Positions 1 to 10,505 of a stretch of 64,000 nt of DNA are shown piece after piece. Each line of letters opens with the position of its first letter. The first letter of the stretch is position 1. The translations under genes and the position numbers were made by a program. The notes beneath the pieces were generated by a model that did not search any database, was not told where the DNA came from, and saw only the letters and a list, made by a program, of their open reading frames with translations. The DNA comes from Sambucus nigra (Eukaryota; Streptophyta; Magnoliopsida; Dipsacales; Adoxaceae): the NCBI GenBank assembly GCA_949130495.1, contig OX422208.1, forward strand, positions 400,265,885 through 400,329,884. The letters are read 5' to 3'.

Positions 1-422
1 CTAATGAACCCAAGTATTGGATTTTTTATTAAATACTAGTGGTGTGATTAGGCGTTTATGGAATATGTGCTTACGTTCCTCTTGAGGAACCTTTATAATG
101 TTCTTCCTGTACTTTTCCCAGTAGGCTAAAGATCTTGGTCTATCCTTATTTTTGCGGACCAAGTTTCTTGAGGATTTAACATCCTGTTGACTTGGACTTC
201 GTGTATCAACGATCAAGTTTGTGGATTGTAGATGCTCCGAGAAACTTATTGCCTCTATTGAGCATTTTTAGGACAATATTTGCTCAACCGAGCAATAATT
301 TATAACTTTTTATCAAGCTAATGTAGTGCATAGCACGAGTATTCCCCAAAAAAATAAACAACAAAAATGGAAAGAAAACCGAAGATTTTATTAATATTGC
401 AAGTTGAAAACATAATACGACA
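1..422 (-). other. G0 gypsy 3' non-coding region, copy 1
   Basis: This lies downstream of the integrase stop of the minus-strand element G0. It holds a minus-strand open frame at 1-216, probably cut by the window edge, whose counterpart is open in copy 2 (2851-3204). I do not recognise the peptide. Since both copies come from one duplication, the shared open frame is weak evidence for coding. Confidence 0.5.
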
Positions 423-1227
423 TCATTGACAATACTTTTGGAGATGCTCTGCATGCCATGGGTTTTTGAATTCTTCACCTTCCAAGGTTTCAATTCGATA
501 GGTTCCAAGTCGGATCACTGCTGAAACACGGTAGGGCCCATGCCGATTGTCTTGAAGCTTATTATTTTTCTGTAACACTTTATTCAACACATAATCTCCT
601 TCCTTTAAGTTTCTCGGTTTCATCCTTTATTGTAAAAATGAGTTGTTCTTTGCTGATAAGCCACATTGTGCAAGACAACATCTTCTCCTACTTCTTCCAG
701 CATATCTAAATCCAACCTTCTCATTAAGTCACTTACATGAGAGTTAAAATTGAAAAATCTATGAGATGGTAAGCATAGCTCGGCATGAATGACAACTTCA
801 GTCCCAAATGCTAACATATATGGGGATTCTCCATTTGCTGTTCGCGGTTTTGTCCTGTATGCCCACAAGATAGAGTGTATCTCATTTATCCAATTTCCCT
901 TAGCATTATCAAGACTTTTCTTCAACCCACTAAGAAAGGTTCGATTCATAACTTCAGTTTGTCCATTACTCTGAGGATGTCCTGGAACAAAATGAAATTT
1001 TGGGACATTGGAGTGAGTACACTAATTTGCGAACTCATCATTATCAAATTGTGTTCCATGGTCGGTAATGAAAGCGTTGGGTAACCCATACCTACAAATG
1101 ATGCTTTTTCATATGAATTAATAGATTTTTTCATAAGGCATATCTATCAAAGGCTCTGCCTCCACCCATTTTGTAAAATAATCCACGGTGACCACCAAGT
1201 ACTTAAATCTTCCTAAGGTGGTTGCCA
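423..1227 (-). pseudogene. Ty3/gypsy integrase, C-terminal part (G0, copy 1)
   Basis: This is the integrase part of a Ty3/gypsy polyprotein. It holds the catalytic core downstream of the first Asp block and the basic C-terminal domain. Read on minus, pieces give the core around DHGTQF and SNGQTEV, then LWAYRT and the C-terminal KEGDYV and HGPYRV blocks. At least two frame changes (near 620 and 946) and stops break it. The upstream integrase half is missing here because the fragment starts exactly at a CACTA terminus (1228); the matching half is at 11675-12470. It is a duplicate of 3310-4099. Family assignment is firm and the protein is not functional. Confidence 0.88.
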
Positions 1228-1239
1228 CACTACACCAAA

Positions 1240-1440
1240 AAGGCCAAATTGTCACCTTTCAGTCGGTCACCCTTGTCACGGTCATTGATCATGACAAAAA
1301 ATAGGCATTTTTTGTCACGACCAATGACAGTGACAAGTCCGTGACAAATACCTTAGTCACAGACTTATCACGGTCTGTGACCGTGACAATCGTATAAAGT
1401 TGTCACGGTCAAAGACCGTGACAGGTCCATGACAATTTTG
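1240..1440. repeat. CACTA subterminal palindromic repeats, copy 1
   Basis: This is a cluster of inverted motifs built on GTCACGGTC and GACCGTGAC, several spaced so that arms face each other around 4-6 bases. In En/Spm elements, subterminal repeats are the binding sites of the TNPA-type protein; that role is inferred here from family knowledge. Confidence 0.7.
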
Positions 1441-1474
1441 CCAGTAAAAAAAGCCCTCCCCTACTTTTTTCCCA

Positions 1475-1805
1475 CGGTTTTGGTTTCCCTCCCTCTTTCT
1501 CTCTCTAAGAAACTGCTCTCTCTCTCTAATCGATTTTCAGGTTTTTTCCTCTCTCATCTCTTTCCTTTGTATATATATGTGTGTTCGTGTGTGTATATGT
1601 GGCTGGTGTGTGTGTGTGCATGTACGGTGTGTGTGTGTGTGTGGTTGGGGGATGGGGCGGGGTGGTGGTGGTGCAGGGGGTATGGGGGTGGGGTGTGTGT
1701 GTCTGTGTGTAGGTGGGTGAGTGTGTATGGTGGGGTGTGGGTGTGGGGAGGGGGGATTGGTGGGGCAGGGGGTCGGGGGGGAGGGAGGGTTGCGTGTGTG
1801 TGTTG
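1475..1805 (+). repeat. CT-rich then GT/G-rich low-complexity tract, copy 1
   Basis: A (CT)n-like pyrimidine tract is followed by GT repeats mixed with runs of 3-7 G. Long open frames on both strands here (1429-1806 and 1526-1864) reflect the composition and are not genes. G runs on plus could form quadruplexes. The homologous tract in copy 2 is at 4390-4670. Confidence 0.75.
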
Positions 1806-2258
1806 ATTAAGGACTTGAAATTAATGTTTAGTTTAGGACTTGAAATTAATGTGTAAACACCCAAATATATTTTGTACCCTTAAGTATAAATACCCAAATA
1901 TATGTTGAGATTTTTCTCACAAATAGTCATAATAGGAATTGGAATTGGGACTTATAATTTTTGTTGTTAATTTAATTATGACTTTAATTGGATATAAATA
2001 AGTTAGGAGCCTTTAGATTACCTTTATTAATTGTTGGTTTTGAATTAGTAAGTGGTTAGTTTTAATTGATACTTAAGACTTTTAGTAATTTTACATATTA
2101 GATGTTGTTTTGGAATTCAAAATTAAGTTGTTAAACATTAATACTACATTGTGACAGTTAAAATGGACAAATTGATTAATAAAATATAGCTTTAATTGGA
2201 ACTTTAATTGTATAGCTTTAATGATGATATATTTATAAGACGTGATGAAATGAGAGCT
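1806..2258. other. AT-rich non-coding spacer of CACTA left arm, copy 1
   Basis: No open frame or conserved domain is visible. The stretch matches about 4680-5108. It contains TTTAATTG-type short direct repeats and ends at the duplication breakpoint. Confidence 0.6.
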
Positions 2259-2279
2259 ACAAGTGGGGTTGGATTAATG

Positions 2280-2563
2280 CTTTGACAGTGATGCGAGTGG
2301 ATTAAAATAGCTCATTATGCGACTGGTATGATGCAGGCTTGCTTGAGCTTGACAATCCTCCTTTCAAGTTAGAATTCAAATGGATTCTTATTCATCGTAT
2401 TCCTCAATGCTTGATTTCAAAATACTTAGGAGATTACGAGCGTCATGATGAATTAGAGATCATCCGACCTCCTCACCTTCTTTATCGTCCTTGTAGCAGC
2501 AATACCATAATGCTTGGCATTAATCCTATTTTAAAAGATGATGGGAAGCGTCCTGCAGAATGA
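2280..2563 (+). pseudogene. Antisense extra-ORF protein, C-terminal fragment (G0)
   Basis: This is the C-terminal part of the extra protein carried antisense in the Tat-type gypsy elements of this window. Recognisable blocks are PPFKLEFKWI, HRIPQCLISKYLGDY and RPPHLLYRP. They align with the minus-strand copy at 19687-20109 and the plus copy at 42649-43215. The last 74 residues are open from 2339 and end at 2563; upstream bases to about 2280 continue the similarity in another frame. The 5' portion is lost at the duplication junction. Relative to G0 (minus strand) it is antisense and lies beyond integrase, the usual position. Its function is unknown. The next 287 bases look like 3' non-coding sequence. 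Confidence 0.75.
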
Positions 2564-3309
2564 AGCTTTGTACTTTTGTTAATGCAGTCATGTAATTACT
2601 TTAATTTAATGTAATGGAAATTTGATAAACTTATGTTATGTTGAATGATAATCCTTTCTTTATCATTAATTCTATTGATACACTTTATTTAAGTTGAGTA
2701 TGAATGAGCAATGAGTGCAGATTTTATATTAGCATACTTAGATTAAAATCTAAATTTTGAGCTAATCAGATGACTACATAGTATCTACTATTATAGTTAG
2801 ATTAAAATATAAATTTAGAGCTAGTTACCCATGTCTCTGGAAAGTTTTTACTAATGAACCCAAGTATTGGTATTTTCATTAAATATTAGTGGTGTGACAA
2901 GGCATTTATGGAATATGTGCTTACGTTCCTCTTGAGGAACCTTTACAATGTTCTTCTTGTACTTTGCCCAGTAGGATAAAGATCTTGTTTTATCCTTATG
3001 TTTGCAGACCAAGTTTCTTGAGGATTTAACATCCTGTTGACTTGGACTTCGGGTATCAACGATTAAGTTTGTGGCTTGTAGTTGCTTCGAGAAACTTATT
3101 GCTTCTATTGAGCCAATTTCAGGATAATTTTTGCTGAGCCGAGCAAATTTTTTTCCTAAATCGAGCAACAATTTATAATTTTTTATCAAGATAATGTAGT
3201 GCATAGCACGAGTACTCCCAAAAAAATGAACAATGAAAATGGAAAGAAAAGTAAAGATTTTATTAATATTGTAAGTTGAAAACTGAATACAACATCATTG
3301 ATAATAATT
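2564..3309. other. G0 gypsy 3' non-coding region with orphan ORF, copy 2
   Basis: AT-rich sequence between the extra-ORF stop (2563, plus) and the integrase stop (3307, minus). It contains a minus-strand open frame at 2851-3204 of 117 residues that is basic and has no motif I recognise. Its truncated counterpart at 1-216 is also open. I see no start context or splice site that would argue for translation. Confidence 0.45.
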
Positions 3310-4099
3310 TCAGAGATGCTCTGCATACCATGGGTTTTTGAATTCTTCACCTTCCAAGGTTTCAATTCGATAGGTTCCAGGTTGGATCACTGCTGAAACA
3401 CGGTTGGGCCCATGACAATTGTCTTGAAGCTTATTATTTTTCCGCAACACTTTCTTCAACACATAATCTCCTTCCTTTAAGTTGGTCGGTTTTATCCTTT
3501 TATTGTAAAAACGAGCTGTTCTTTCTTGATAAGATGCATTGCGCAAGGCAACATCTTCTCCTACTTCTTCCAGCATGTCTAAATCCAACCTTCTCTTTAA
3601 GTCACTTACAGGAGATTTAAATTTAAAACTCTATGAGATGGTAAACCTAGCTCGGTATGAATGACAACTTCAGTCCCAAATGCTAACATATATAGGGATT
3701 CTCCAGTTGTTGTTCACGGTGTTGTTCTGAATGACCATAAGATAGAGTGTAGCTCATTTATCCAATTTTCCTTGGCATCATCAAGCCTTTTCCTCAACCC
3801 ACTAAGCAAGGTTATGTTCGTAACTTCAGTTTGTCCATTACTCAGAGGATGTCCTGGAACATAATGAAATTTTGGGACATTGGATTGAGAACAGTAATTT
3901 GCGAACTCATCATTGTCAAACTGTGTTCCATGGTCGGTAATGATAGCGTTGGGAAACCCATACCTACAAATGGTGTTTTTCCATATGAATTGATAGACCT
4001 TTTCATAAGGCATATCTATCAAAGGCTCTGCCTCCACCCATTTTGTAAAATAATCCACGACAACCACCAAGTACTTAAATCTTCCTCGAGTGATTGTCA
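3310..4099 (-). pseudogene. Ty3/gypsy integrase, C-terminal part (G0, copy 2)
   Basis: The better-preserved copy of the G0 integrase 3' half. On minus the longest frame (3714-4100) reads RGRFKYLVVVVDYFTKWVEA, then CRYGFPNAIITDHGTQFDN, then VPGHPLSNGQTEVTN. These are the D, D and E blocks of the retroviral-type DDE core. The C-terminal part follows in a second frame (3310-3588) with LKEGDYVLKKVLRKNNKLQD and a stop at 3307. It is broken by a frame change near 3590-3710. The gene begins abruptly at 4099, where the CACTA element is inserted; the codons before the break are on the far side of C1 at 11675 onward. All three DDE acidic residues are visible, but the gene is dead. Confidence 0.9.
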
Positions 4100-4335
4100 C
4101 ACTACACCAAAAATGTCAAATTGTCACCTTTTAGCCTACCACCCTTGTCACGATCATTTACCGTGACAAAAAAATACGTGTTTTTATCACGGCCAATGAC
4201 AGTGACAAGTCCATGACAAAGGCTTATCACAGTCAATAACCGTGACAAGTACCGTTGTTATAGACTTGTCACGGTCTTTGATCGTGATAATAGTATAAAG
4301 TTTTCATGGTCATAGATCGTGACTGGTCCGTGATA
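4100..4335. repeat. CACTA left terminus and subterminal repeats
   Basis: The terminal 13 bp are followed by several copies of a motif close to TTGTCACGGTCA facing TGACCGTGACAA. The palindromes have short loops and are degenerate. In family members these are transposase-binding sites; here binding is inferred. Confidence 0.75.
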
Positions 4336-4384
4336 ATTTTCCTAGTAAAAAAATCCTCCTCCTCCTCCTTTTTTCCACCATTTT

Positions 4385-4675
4385 GGTTTTCCTCCCTCTC
4401 TCTCTCTAAGCGATTGCTCTCTCTCTTTCTAAGCGATTTTCAGGTTGTTTCCTCTCTCTTCTCTTTCCTTTGTAACTATGTGTGTGTATATATGTGTACA
4501 TGTATGTGTGTGTGTGTGGTGGGGGGAGGTGGTGGGGGGTGGGAGGGGTGGGTCAAGGGTTATGGGGGTGGGGTGTGTGTGTGTGTGTATGTGTAGGTAG
4601 GTGAATGTGTGTGTGGGTTTGGAGGGAGGGGGAGGGAAGGGGGAGTGGTGGGGGGAGGGGTGCGTGTGTGTTTGT
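4385..4675 (+). repeat. CT-rich then GT/G-rich tract, copy 2
   Basis: The same order as in copy 1: pyrimidine tract with CTCTCTCTC runs (4390-4460), then GT repeats with many G runs (4470-4670). The element's leader or promoter probably lies here, but I see no clear TATA box. ORFs across this tract on either strand are composition artefacts. Confidence 0.7.
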
Positions 4676-5848
4676 AGATTGGGGACTTGAAATTAATGTG
4701 TAAATACCCAAATATATGTTGTACCCTAAAGTATAAATACCCAAATATATATTGAGATTTTTCTCATGGAATTATCATAATAGGAATTGGAATTGGGACT
4801 TATAATTATTATTGTTAATTTAATTATGACTTTAATTGGATATAAATGAGTTAGGAGATTTTTATAACCTTTATTAATTGTTGGTTCTGAATTAGTAAGT
4901 AGTTAGTTTGAAATGATGTTTAGGATTTTTAGTATTTGTACATATTAGATTCTGTTATTTTGGAATTCAGAATTAAGTTATTAAACATTAATATTACGCC
5001 GTGACAGTTGAAACAGACAAATTGATTAATAAAATATAGCTTTAATTATAACTTTAATTGTATAGCTTTAATGATGATATATTTATAAGATGTGATGAAA
5101 TGAATTAATTGAATAGATGAATTATAAGGAGTATGGGATACACATTTGTTGGTTTGTTGTTGCTGTTGCTGTTGGATTATAGTGGACCGATGTTGGGTTG
5201 GTTAATTTTGAAAGTGGCATGACCCCTGGATTATTGTCCAAATGGGAGGGAGGGTATCTATTATTGTCCAAATAGATACTAGACTTCTAGTTCTTATGCG
5301 TATGCATTCAATGGACCTTAGACCCGTTCGGGAGTCATTGCCCCTTTAATGAGACCTCTCGAATTGTCCCGTTTGGACAGTTTGGGATTGCATAATTTTT
5401 GTATAAAATATTCTTAGTGGCTTAAACTTGTAACTTTTGGAGGAAGTTCTATAGTCGTATCCTAATGTTCTCTGGGTAAATACTAGATTGGCAAGTGTGA
5501 ATGTTATTTCAATTGGCAAATTGAAATAGCACTCATATTTACGAATCTACATCGTGTACTTGGAGAAATATGGGGATTTGATGCCGAATTTTTCTCATAT
5601 CATAACAATGTGAATGAAATGTTAAGTATATTACCGAAATATGAGGTCTTGAATGGGATAGGACCACTCACCCTTTAGAGGAGATGGAGGAAATAAGAAT
5701 TAATATTATAAATTGAATTTGAAATTTAAAAATCGAATATAAATAAGACATAATTAGATAAAGCATACTATAAATCTTAGTTTTGTTTATACTAATCCAC
5801 GAATATATGCTTCTTACCTTTAACAGGTGATTGTTTACAGTAGTTGTG
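4676..5848. other. CACTA 5' arm, non-coding
   Basis: AT-rich, with no supported coding. A short GCTGTT/TGCTGTTG repeat is at about 5158-5175 and a 17-base near-direct repeat ATTATTGTCCAAAT.. at 5234 and 5260. Between the leader tract and the transposase start this is probably 5' UTR and intron, but I cannot place splice sites with confidence. Confidence 0.4.
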
Positions 5849-8424
5849 ATGGGATATCCTAAATATAAAGAGTGGATGGGTGAGACAGATAGAATGGGGG
5901 ATGTGTTTCGCAGAGGCGCTAATGAATTTATAAAATACGCAAAGAGATGTCATAATGATGAATAGTTTCCATGTCCGTGTACTAGGTGTGAGAATGGTAA
6001 GGTGTTTGATTGGAAAATAGTTTAACTACATTTGTTAAGATGGGATATGCAAGATAATTATCGATTTTGGAGTTTTCACGGGGAATTGAAAGTTCCTTTT
6101 ATCCCCGAAAAACTTTCACAACAACCTTCAACAAGTAGGATAGATGTAGAAGGGGATGACGTAGGTCATAATATGATAGAAGATTTAGTTGATGATCCGT
6201 ACAATGTTCATAAAGTGGAAGAGAATAAGGTCACTAATGATGTACAAGGTTCAGGTGCTCATGAAGATATCAGGACAAACCTTGACAATGAATACCAAGG
6301 TTTAAAATTTAAGGCGACCCAACCATTATACTCTGGTTGTGAGAACAATTAAACAACTTTACATGCCATGGTTGATTTGCATAATTTAAAACCCCAATAC
6401 GGTTTGTCTGGAAATAGCGTGACATGAATTCTGAATCGGTGAAGGGATTTCTACCCAAGGAGAATACGCTTTCAAATAGCTATCCTGTTATGAAGAACAG
6501 TTTGAAAGGTTTGGTAATGAAGTATAAATCGATTTATGCTTGTGTGTATGACTGCATACTATATCGAAAGGAGTAGGAAAATATCGATCGGTGTCCGGTA
6601 TGCGATGAACCTAGATATGTCCAATCTACTGCCAAGGAAGGCATAAGATCAAAAGTGTTGAAATATTTTCCCGTTGGGCCTAAATTAAAGTGGTTTTTCA
6701 CAGTACCATGGATAGCAGAGGCAATGAATTGGCATGATAGGGCATAAGTAGGGGATAGTCTCATGCGTCATCTTATTGAATCTATAGCTTGGAGGAGGAT
6801 GAGTTATGAGTATCCCAATTTTGATCGAGAATAGCGTAACATTCATTTGGCTATATCAACATATGTTTTCAATCCATTTAGAAATATAAGCACCAATCAG
6901 AGTGTATGACCAGTGATCTTAGTCCCACTCAACCTCCCACCTTCACAGTGTATGAGACATGAATTTTTTATATTTGTCTTTGTTGATACCCGGTCCAAAG
7001 GCACCACGTGATGACATCGATATCTACCTGGCTCCTTTGGTAGAAGAATTAAATGAGTTGTGGGAAGAGGGTGTGTAAGAATTTGAATCTTTTAGAACAG
7101 AAGAGTTTAAGCTAAAAGCTATGCTGATGTGGGCAATTCATGATTTTCTAGCTTATGGGACATTTTTCGGTTGTGTAGTACATGGTTATTTGGGGTGCCC
7201 TATATGTGGAGAGGAGACTGAATCTCTTTATCTCCCCGCTAGCTCAAAAAATATATACCATTGCCATAGGAGGTTTTTAACCCCCGCTCATAGTTTCAAA
7301 TTTGAGAAAGGTTCCAATTTTTTATCGGGTGGGGTTGAACATAGGCTACCGTCGAGAAAACTTTCAGGTTCAGAAATTGAAAGTAAATATTTTGATTATG
7401 GACCTAATATTCCTGGTAAGAATCCTAAATTTAAGAATGTCAAGCATAAGAAGACCCTAACTGGGAATGAAACCGAGAAAAGAAAGGCATGGTCTAGGAG
7501 GTTAATTTCATTTGACTTTCCTTACTGGAAGAATAACTCGGTGCGCCATGTATTGGATGTGATGCATGCAAAGAATAACATCGCTGCATATTGTGGGAAC
7601 ATGCCTTGGGGGGATTCATTCGAAGGATAAAGAAAATGCATAAATAAACCTTAAATCGTTGAAACTTAAGCCACGACTATGATTGAAAAAATACAGTAGG
7701 GGAAGGACAATAATTCCCTCTGGTACATTTACTTTGACGAGTGGGGAAAGGAAGGTTCTTTTAGACGCAATATATAATTTGAAGGTTCCATCTAATTTTT
7801 CGTCCAACGTGCAAAGGATTGTGAATTATGCTACCCACGATTTACATAAGTGTAAGTCCCACGATTTTCATGTGATCATGCAATTGGTTCCTCTATTGTT
7901 TAAGCACTATTTTTCCAAGCACAAGGATTTGTGAAGGACAATTATGCAAATTAGTATCTGCTTCTCACTTTTGTGTGAGAAGGTAGTCAATTGAGGACAC
8001 ATAATGGTAGCAAAATTGGTGGTGACGGGACCGAAGCGATTTGTGTGTTAGTGAGGTACTTTACCCCATCATTCTTTGATGTAAGTGTTCACTTTTTGGT
8101 ACACCTCTGCGACGAGGCACTTCTTTGCGGTCCAGTTAGATATCGATGGATGTATCCATTTAAAAGATTGATGAAAGTTTTCAAAGATTACGTTAAGAAT
8201 ACACGATACATTGCAGGATCAAGTGTAGAGGAATACATCACCGTGGAATCATCAATCTATACTCGGGAATATATGACTAACTCGACTGGCGTTGATGATA
8301 TTGATGAGTTCGCCGATGAGGGTGGCATGTGATGGGCAAACGAGTGAAATTAACGAGTTTGCAACATGAATAAATAGCTCGTTATCTATTTCACACACAT
8401 AAAGATGTCGAAGAATGGAAAAAA

Positions 8425-8516
8425 GTAAGTTTAAATTATTTTAAGTTTGACATTATTTAAGATTATTTTATACATGATTAATTTTGTAATACGTTCATCA
8501 CATTGAAATTATGTAG
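8425..8516 (+). other. Probable intron in TNP2-like gene
   Basis: GTAAGT donor at 8425 and an AT-rich body ending TATGTAG at 8516. Removing it joins EEWKK to KYEACEKNKR, a run of residues that reads through without a stop, which supports the intron. Confidence 0.7.
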
Positions 8517-8601
8517 AAAATATGAAGCCTGTGAGAAAAATAAAAGACGAAAAACAATGGCACAATCAGACAACGAATTTAGGTTGTTGTTGTCACACGA
8601 G

Positions 8602-8687
8602 GTAATTATAATGAAAAAATTTATTATATAACGTTACATTATAATAAAACTTTACAACTAACCTAATTAATTTATCCATATTCTCAG
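8602..8687 (+). other. Probable intron in TNP2-like gene
   Basis: GTAATT donor after LLLSHE and acceptor TTCTCAG at 8687, 86 bp and AT-rich. The downstream exon continues LLKTGDETSM before a stop. Confidence 0.65.
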
Positions 8688-9258
8688 CTGTTAAAGACGG
8701 GTGATGAGACATCAATGCTTGCTTGTCTAGCCACTTGACCCTTCTTCATGGCACAAGATTACAAAAAGTATAGATTGAACAGTTACGTATTTTGCGCAAA
8801 GGTGTACGATGAAAGTACATATGTACAGAACTCGAGCATTTCATACAATGCTCTTACTTTCTTTCGAGCGAGCGCAAAAGTTAAAAACCTCGTTGAAGCT
8901 GAATTGACTTACTATGGTGTAAATCGAAATATATTTGAGTTGGACTATGTAAGATCAAATAGGTTGTAGTTTACTGTGATTGTGTAAGATTTGAGGATAA
9001 AAATGCTTGTAAAGTTGATCCTGGCACCAATTTGGTCATGATTGACTTGTCCAAGTTGAAGAGCAACGAACACGTGAGTGATGAACCGTTTGTTTGCGCA
9101 TTTCAAAAGGTCAAGAAAGTGGTTTACTTAGAGTAAATCAACAACGAGCCGTGGTTAATCATCCTACATGCGAAAAACGTCTAAATAGTGGTGTGGATGA
9201 CTTGGATGCTCCTATCGAATATGAATCCATTTTTGATGATAACCCAAATTTGAAATAA

Positions 9259-9562
9259 TTTTTAGATTTGTAATAAGTATTCCAATTATCGGAAAATAGC
9301 TTAATGCTTTTATTGGACATCAGTTTACTGCTTTTAATTCATTTGTACTTGATCATTTTCTCTCTCTCTCTCTCTCTCTCTCTCTTTTCTTTATATGTGT
9401 GTGTGGGGGGGGGGGGGGGGGGGGAGGAGTTTTCAACTATTTTCTAAAATTATTTCGTGTCACGACCATTTGAGGTTGGGACGACCACATTGAATGTTTT
9501 GTGTCTTCTAATTTATTTATATTCTTCTAATTCATTTGGATTTGTACTAATAACAATATTTA
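9259..9562. repeat. Intergenic spacer with CT and poly-G tracts
   Basis: Between the two CACTA genes lie a (CT)n tract (9359-9384), a short GT repeat and an uninterrupted G run of about 20 bases (9403-9423). I see no coding sequence and no clear promoter. Confidence 0.6.
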
Positions 9563-9823
9563 ATGTCTCCTTCAGGGATTAAGATAAGGATGATGATGAT
9601 GATAATGATAATGTCTTCTTCAGGGCTCGGTGGTAGCGGAGGCGACGAGGGATCCTCAGCCCCTAGGTTCCCCAAATGGGGCAAATTGGGAATGGTCGTT
9701 GAGAACAAGATGGGATTATTGACTCGATCCCTCGATCTGGTGAAGACAATTATCGTCCCGGGGTATACCAGTTGTAGGGAGGTGCCCAATGAGCTCAAGT
9801 TAGCTACTTGGGCGGCACTACAA

Positions 9824-9906
9824 GTAATGTATTTATATTTCAATTTCATTTTTAATTTATTCGCGACTAACATTTACATTGTTTATGTTTTGTATTTATT
9901 TGATAG
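9824..9906 (+). other. Probable intron in TNPA-like gene
   Basis: Donor CAA|GTAATG and acceptor TTTGATAG at 9906. Joining the exons gives AALQ-EQFILL in frame. Confidence 0.7.
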
Positions 9907-10212
9907 GAACAATTCATCCTGCTGCCAGAACTATTTGATTCTATGTTGGAGTAGTTGAGGGATCAACACAAGACATGAAAGAAGAGTTTGCGGGCCCGAT
10001 ACTTTGGGAAGACTCGGGAGTCCATTATCAAAATTTGTGAGTTCATCCCGTCGAAGGAGCCGATCGCATTGACAAATTGGTAAAAGTTGATCGATAATGA
10101 GAACGAGGAGAAACAATTAGCATCTCGCCAATCGGGGAGGGAAAATCGGGTGAAAAAGACAGACGCGCACTACTCCGACCGAACGGGTTACGCTGAGGTG
10201 GAGCACAAGATG

Positions 10213-10304
10213 GTAAGTTTTTATTTTTCTCTAATTATAAAAATATGTTAATCTTCATTATTTTCCTTTGCGTTACTTACTAGTTTTGCTTTATTTTATT
10301 TTAG
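10213..10304 (+). other. Probable intron in TNPA-like gene
   Basis: Donor GATG|GTAAGT, an AT-rich body and acceptor TTATTTTAG at 10304, followed by GMGSGPGGR. Confidence 0.7.
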
Positions 10305-10419
10305 GGTATGGGGAGTGGCCCTGGGGGTAGGCCACATAGGCTTGATCCCAATGTGGAAATTCGGACGAAGAAGGGCAAGGATAAGGAGGTGTCCCCGTGC
10401 GTCACGACCATGATCATAA

Positions 10420-10505
10420 GTAATCCAACAGTTTAATTTTTGTGAATTACGTTATAATTTTTTATTTACTTATTTAACTAATTGTGTGCTTTTTTTGCAT
10501 TTTAG
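10420..10505 (+). other. Probable intron in TNPA-like gene
   Basis: Donor GTAATCC at 10420 and a T-rich tract ending GCATTTTAG at 10505, followed by AKLKKVHESQSDANK. Confidence 0.6.

Larger units (their letters stand above)
1228..2258 (+). mobile_element. CACTA transposon left-end fragment (copy 1)
   Basis: The fragment starts with the terminal motif CACTACACCAAAA and continues with subterminal palindromic repeats of the type TTGTCACGGTCA...TGACCGTGACAA (about 1245-1440). A CT-rich tract (1475-1560), a GT/G-rich tract (1575-1800) and an AT-rich spacer follow. It corresponds to 4100-5108 of the full element C1 and is cut at 2258 by the duplication junction. It carries no transposase coding. 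Because the terminus is present, it could be read by transposase as an alternative left end together with the right end at 11674. Around 1805-1855 it has its own small direct duplication of an 18-base AT-rich motif. Confidence 0.85.
1..5108. repeat. Tandem duplication, unit about 2.85 kb
   Basis: Bases 1-2258 align with 2851-5108 in the same order and orientation: gypsy 3' region, integrase C-terminal part, CACTA left terminus, CT- and GT-rich leader and AT-rich spacer. The repeating unit is about 2259-5108; position 1 therefore lies inside an earlier copy and more copies may lie to the left. The match ends at about 2258, where copy 1 jumps into the extra-ORF C-terminus (2259 onward) while copy 2 continues into the CACTA body. 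Sampled 60-base blocks differ at roughly 5-10 percent of positions by eye, with small indels (offset 2850 at the start, 2872 at the CACTA end). Both copies contain the CACTA/gypsy junction, so the duplication is later than the CACTA insertion. Confidence 0.9.
5849..9258 (+). pseudogene. TNP2-like CACTA transposase (degenerate)
   Basis: This is the catalytic transposase of C1; it would act in the nucleus on the element ends. ATG at 5849 opens a Transpos_assoc-type zinc domain with CPCTRCENGKVFD and FWSFHGEL. The main Transposase_21 block follows: IPGPKAPRDDIDIYLAPLVE (6985-7055), MLMWAIHDFLAYG, then GYLGCPICGEET and HCHRRFLTP (7121-7280), then FPYWKNNSVRHVLDVMHAKN (7519-7578). A DUF4218-type region is at 7991-8332 with SFFDVSVHFLVHL and GPVRYRWMYPF. 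A DUF4216-type region is at 8840-9120 with YYGVNRNIFELDY, ending at a stop at 9258. Two introns of normal plant form are visible (8425-8516, 8602-8687). Many stops and frameshifts, worst at 6360-6980 and 7630-7990, make it a pseudogene. Domain order is as in intact TNP2 proteins. Confidence 0.9.

Noticed and set aside
1429..1864. Long open frames on both strands, Gly/Val-rich on plus and Pro/His/Thr-rich on minus
   Set aside because: Composition artefact of the GT/G-rich tract in the CACTA leader; no domain, and overlapping on both strands.
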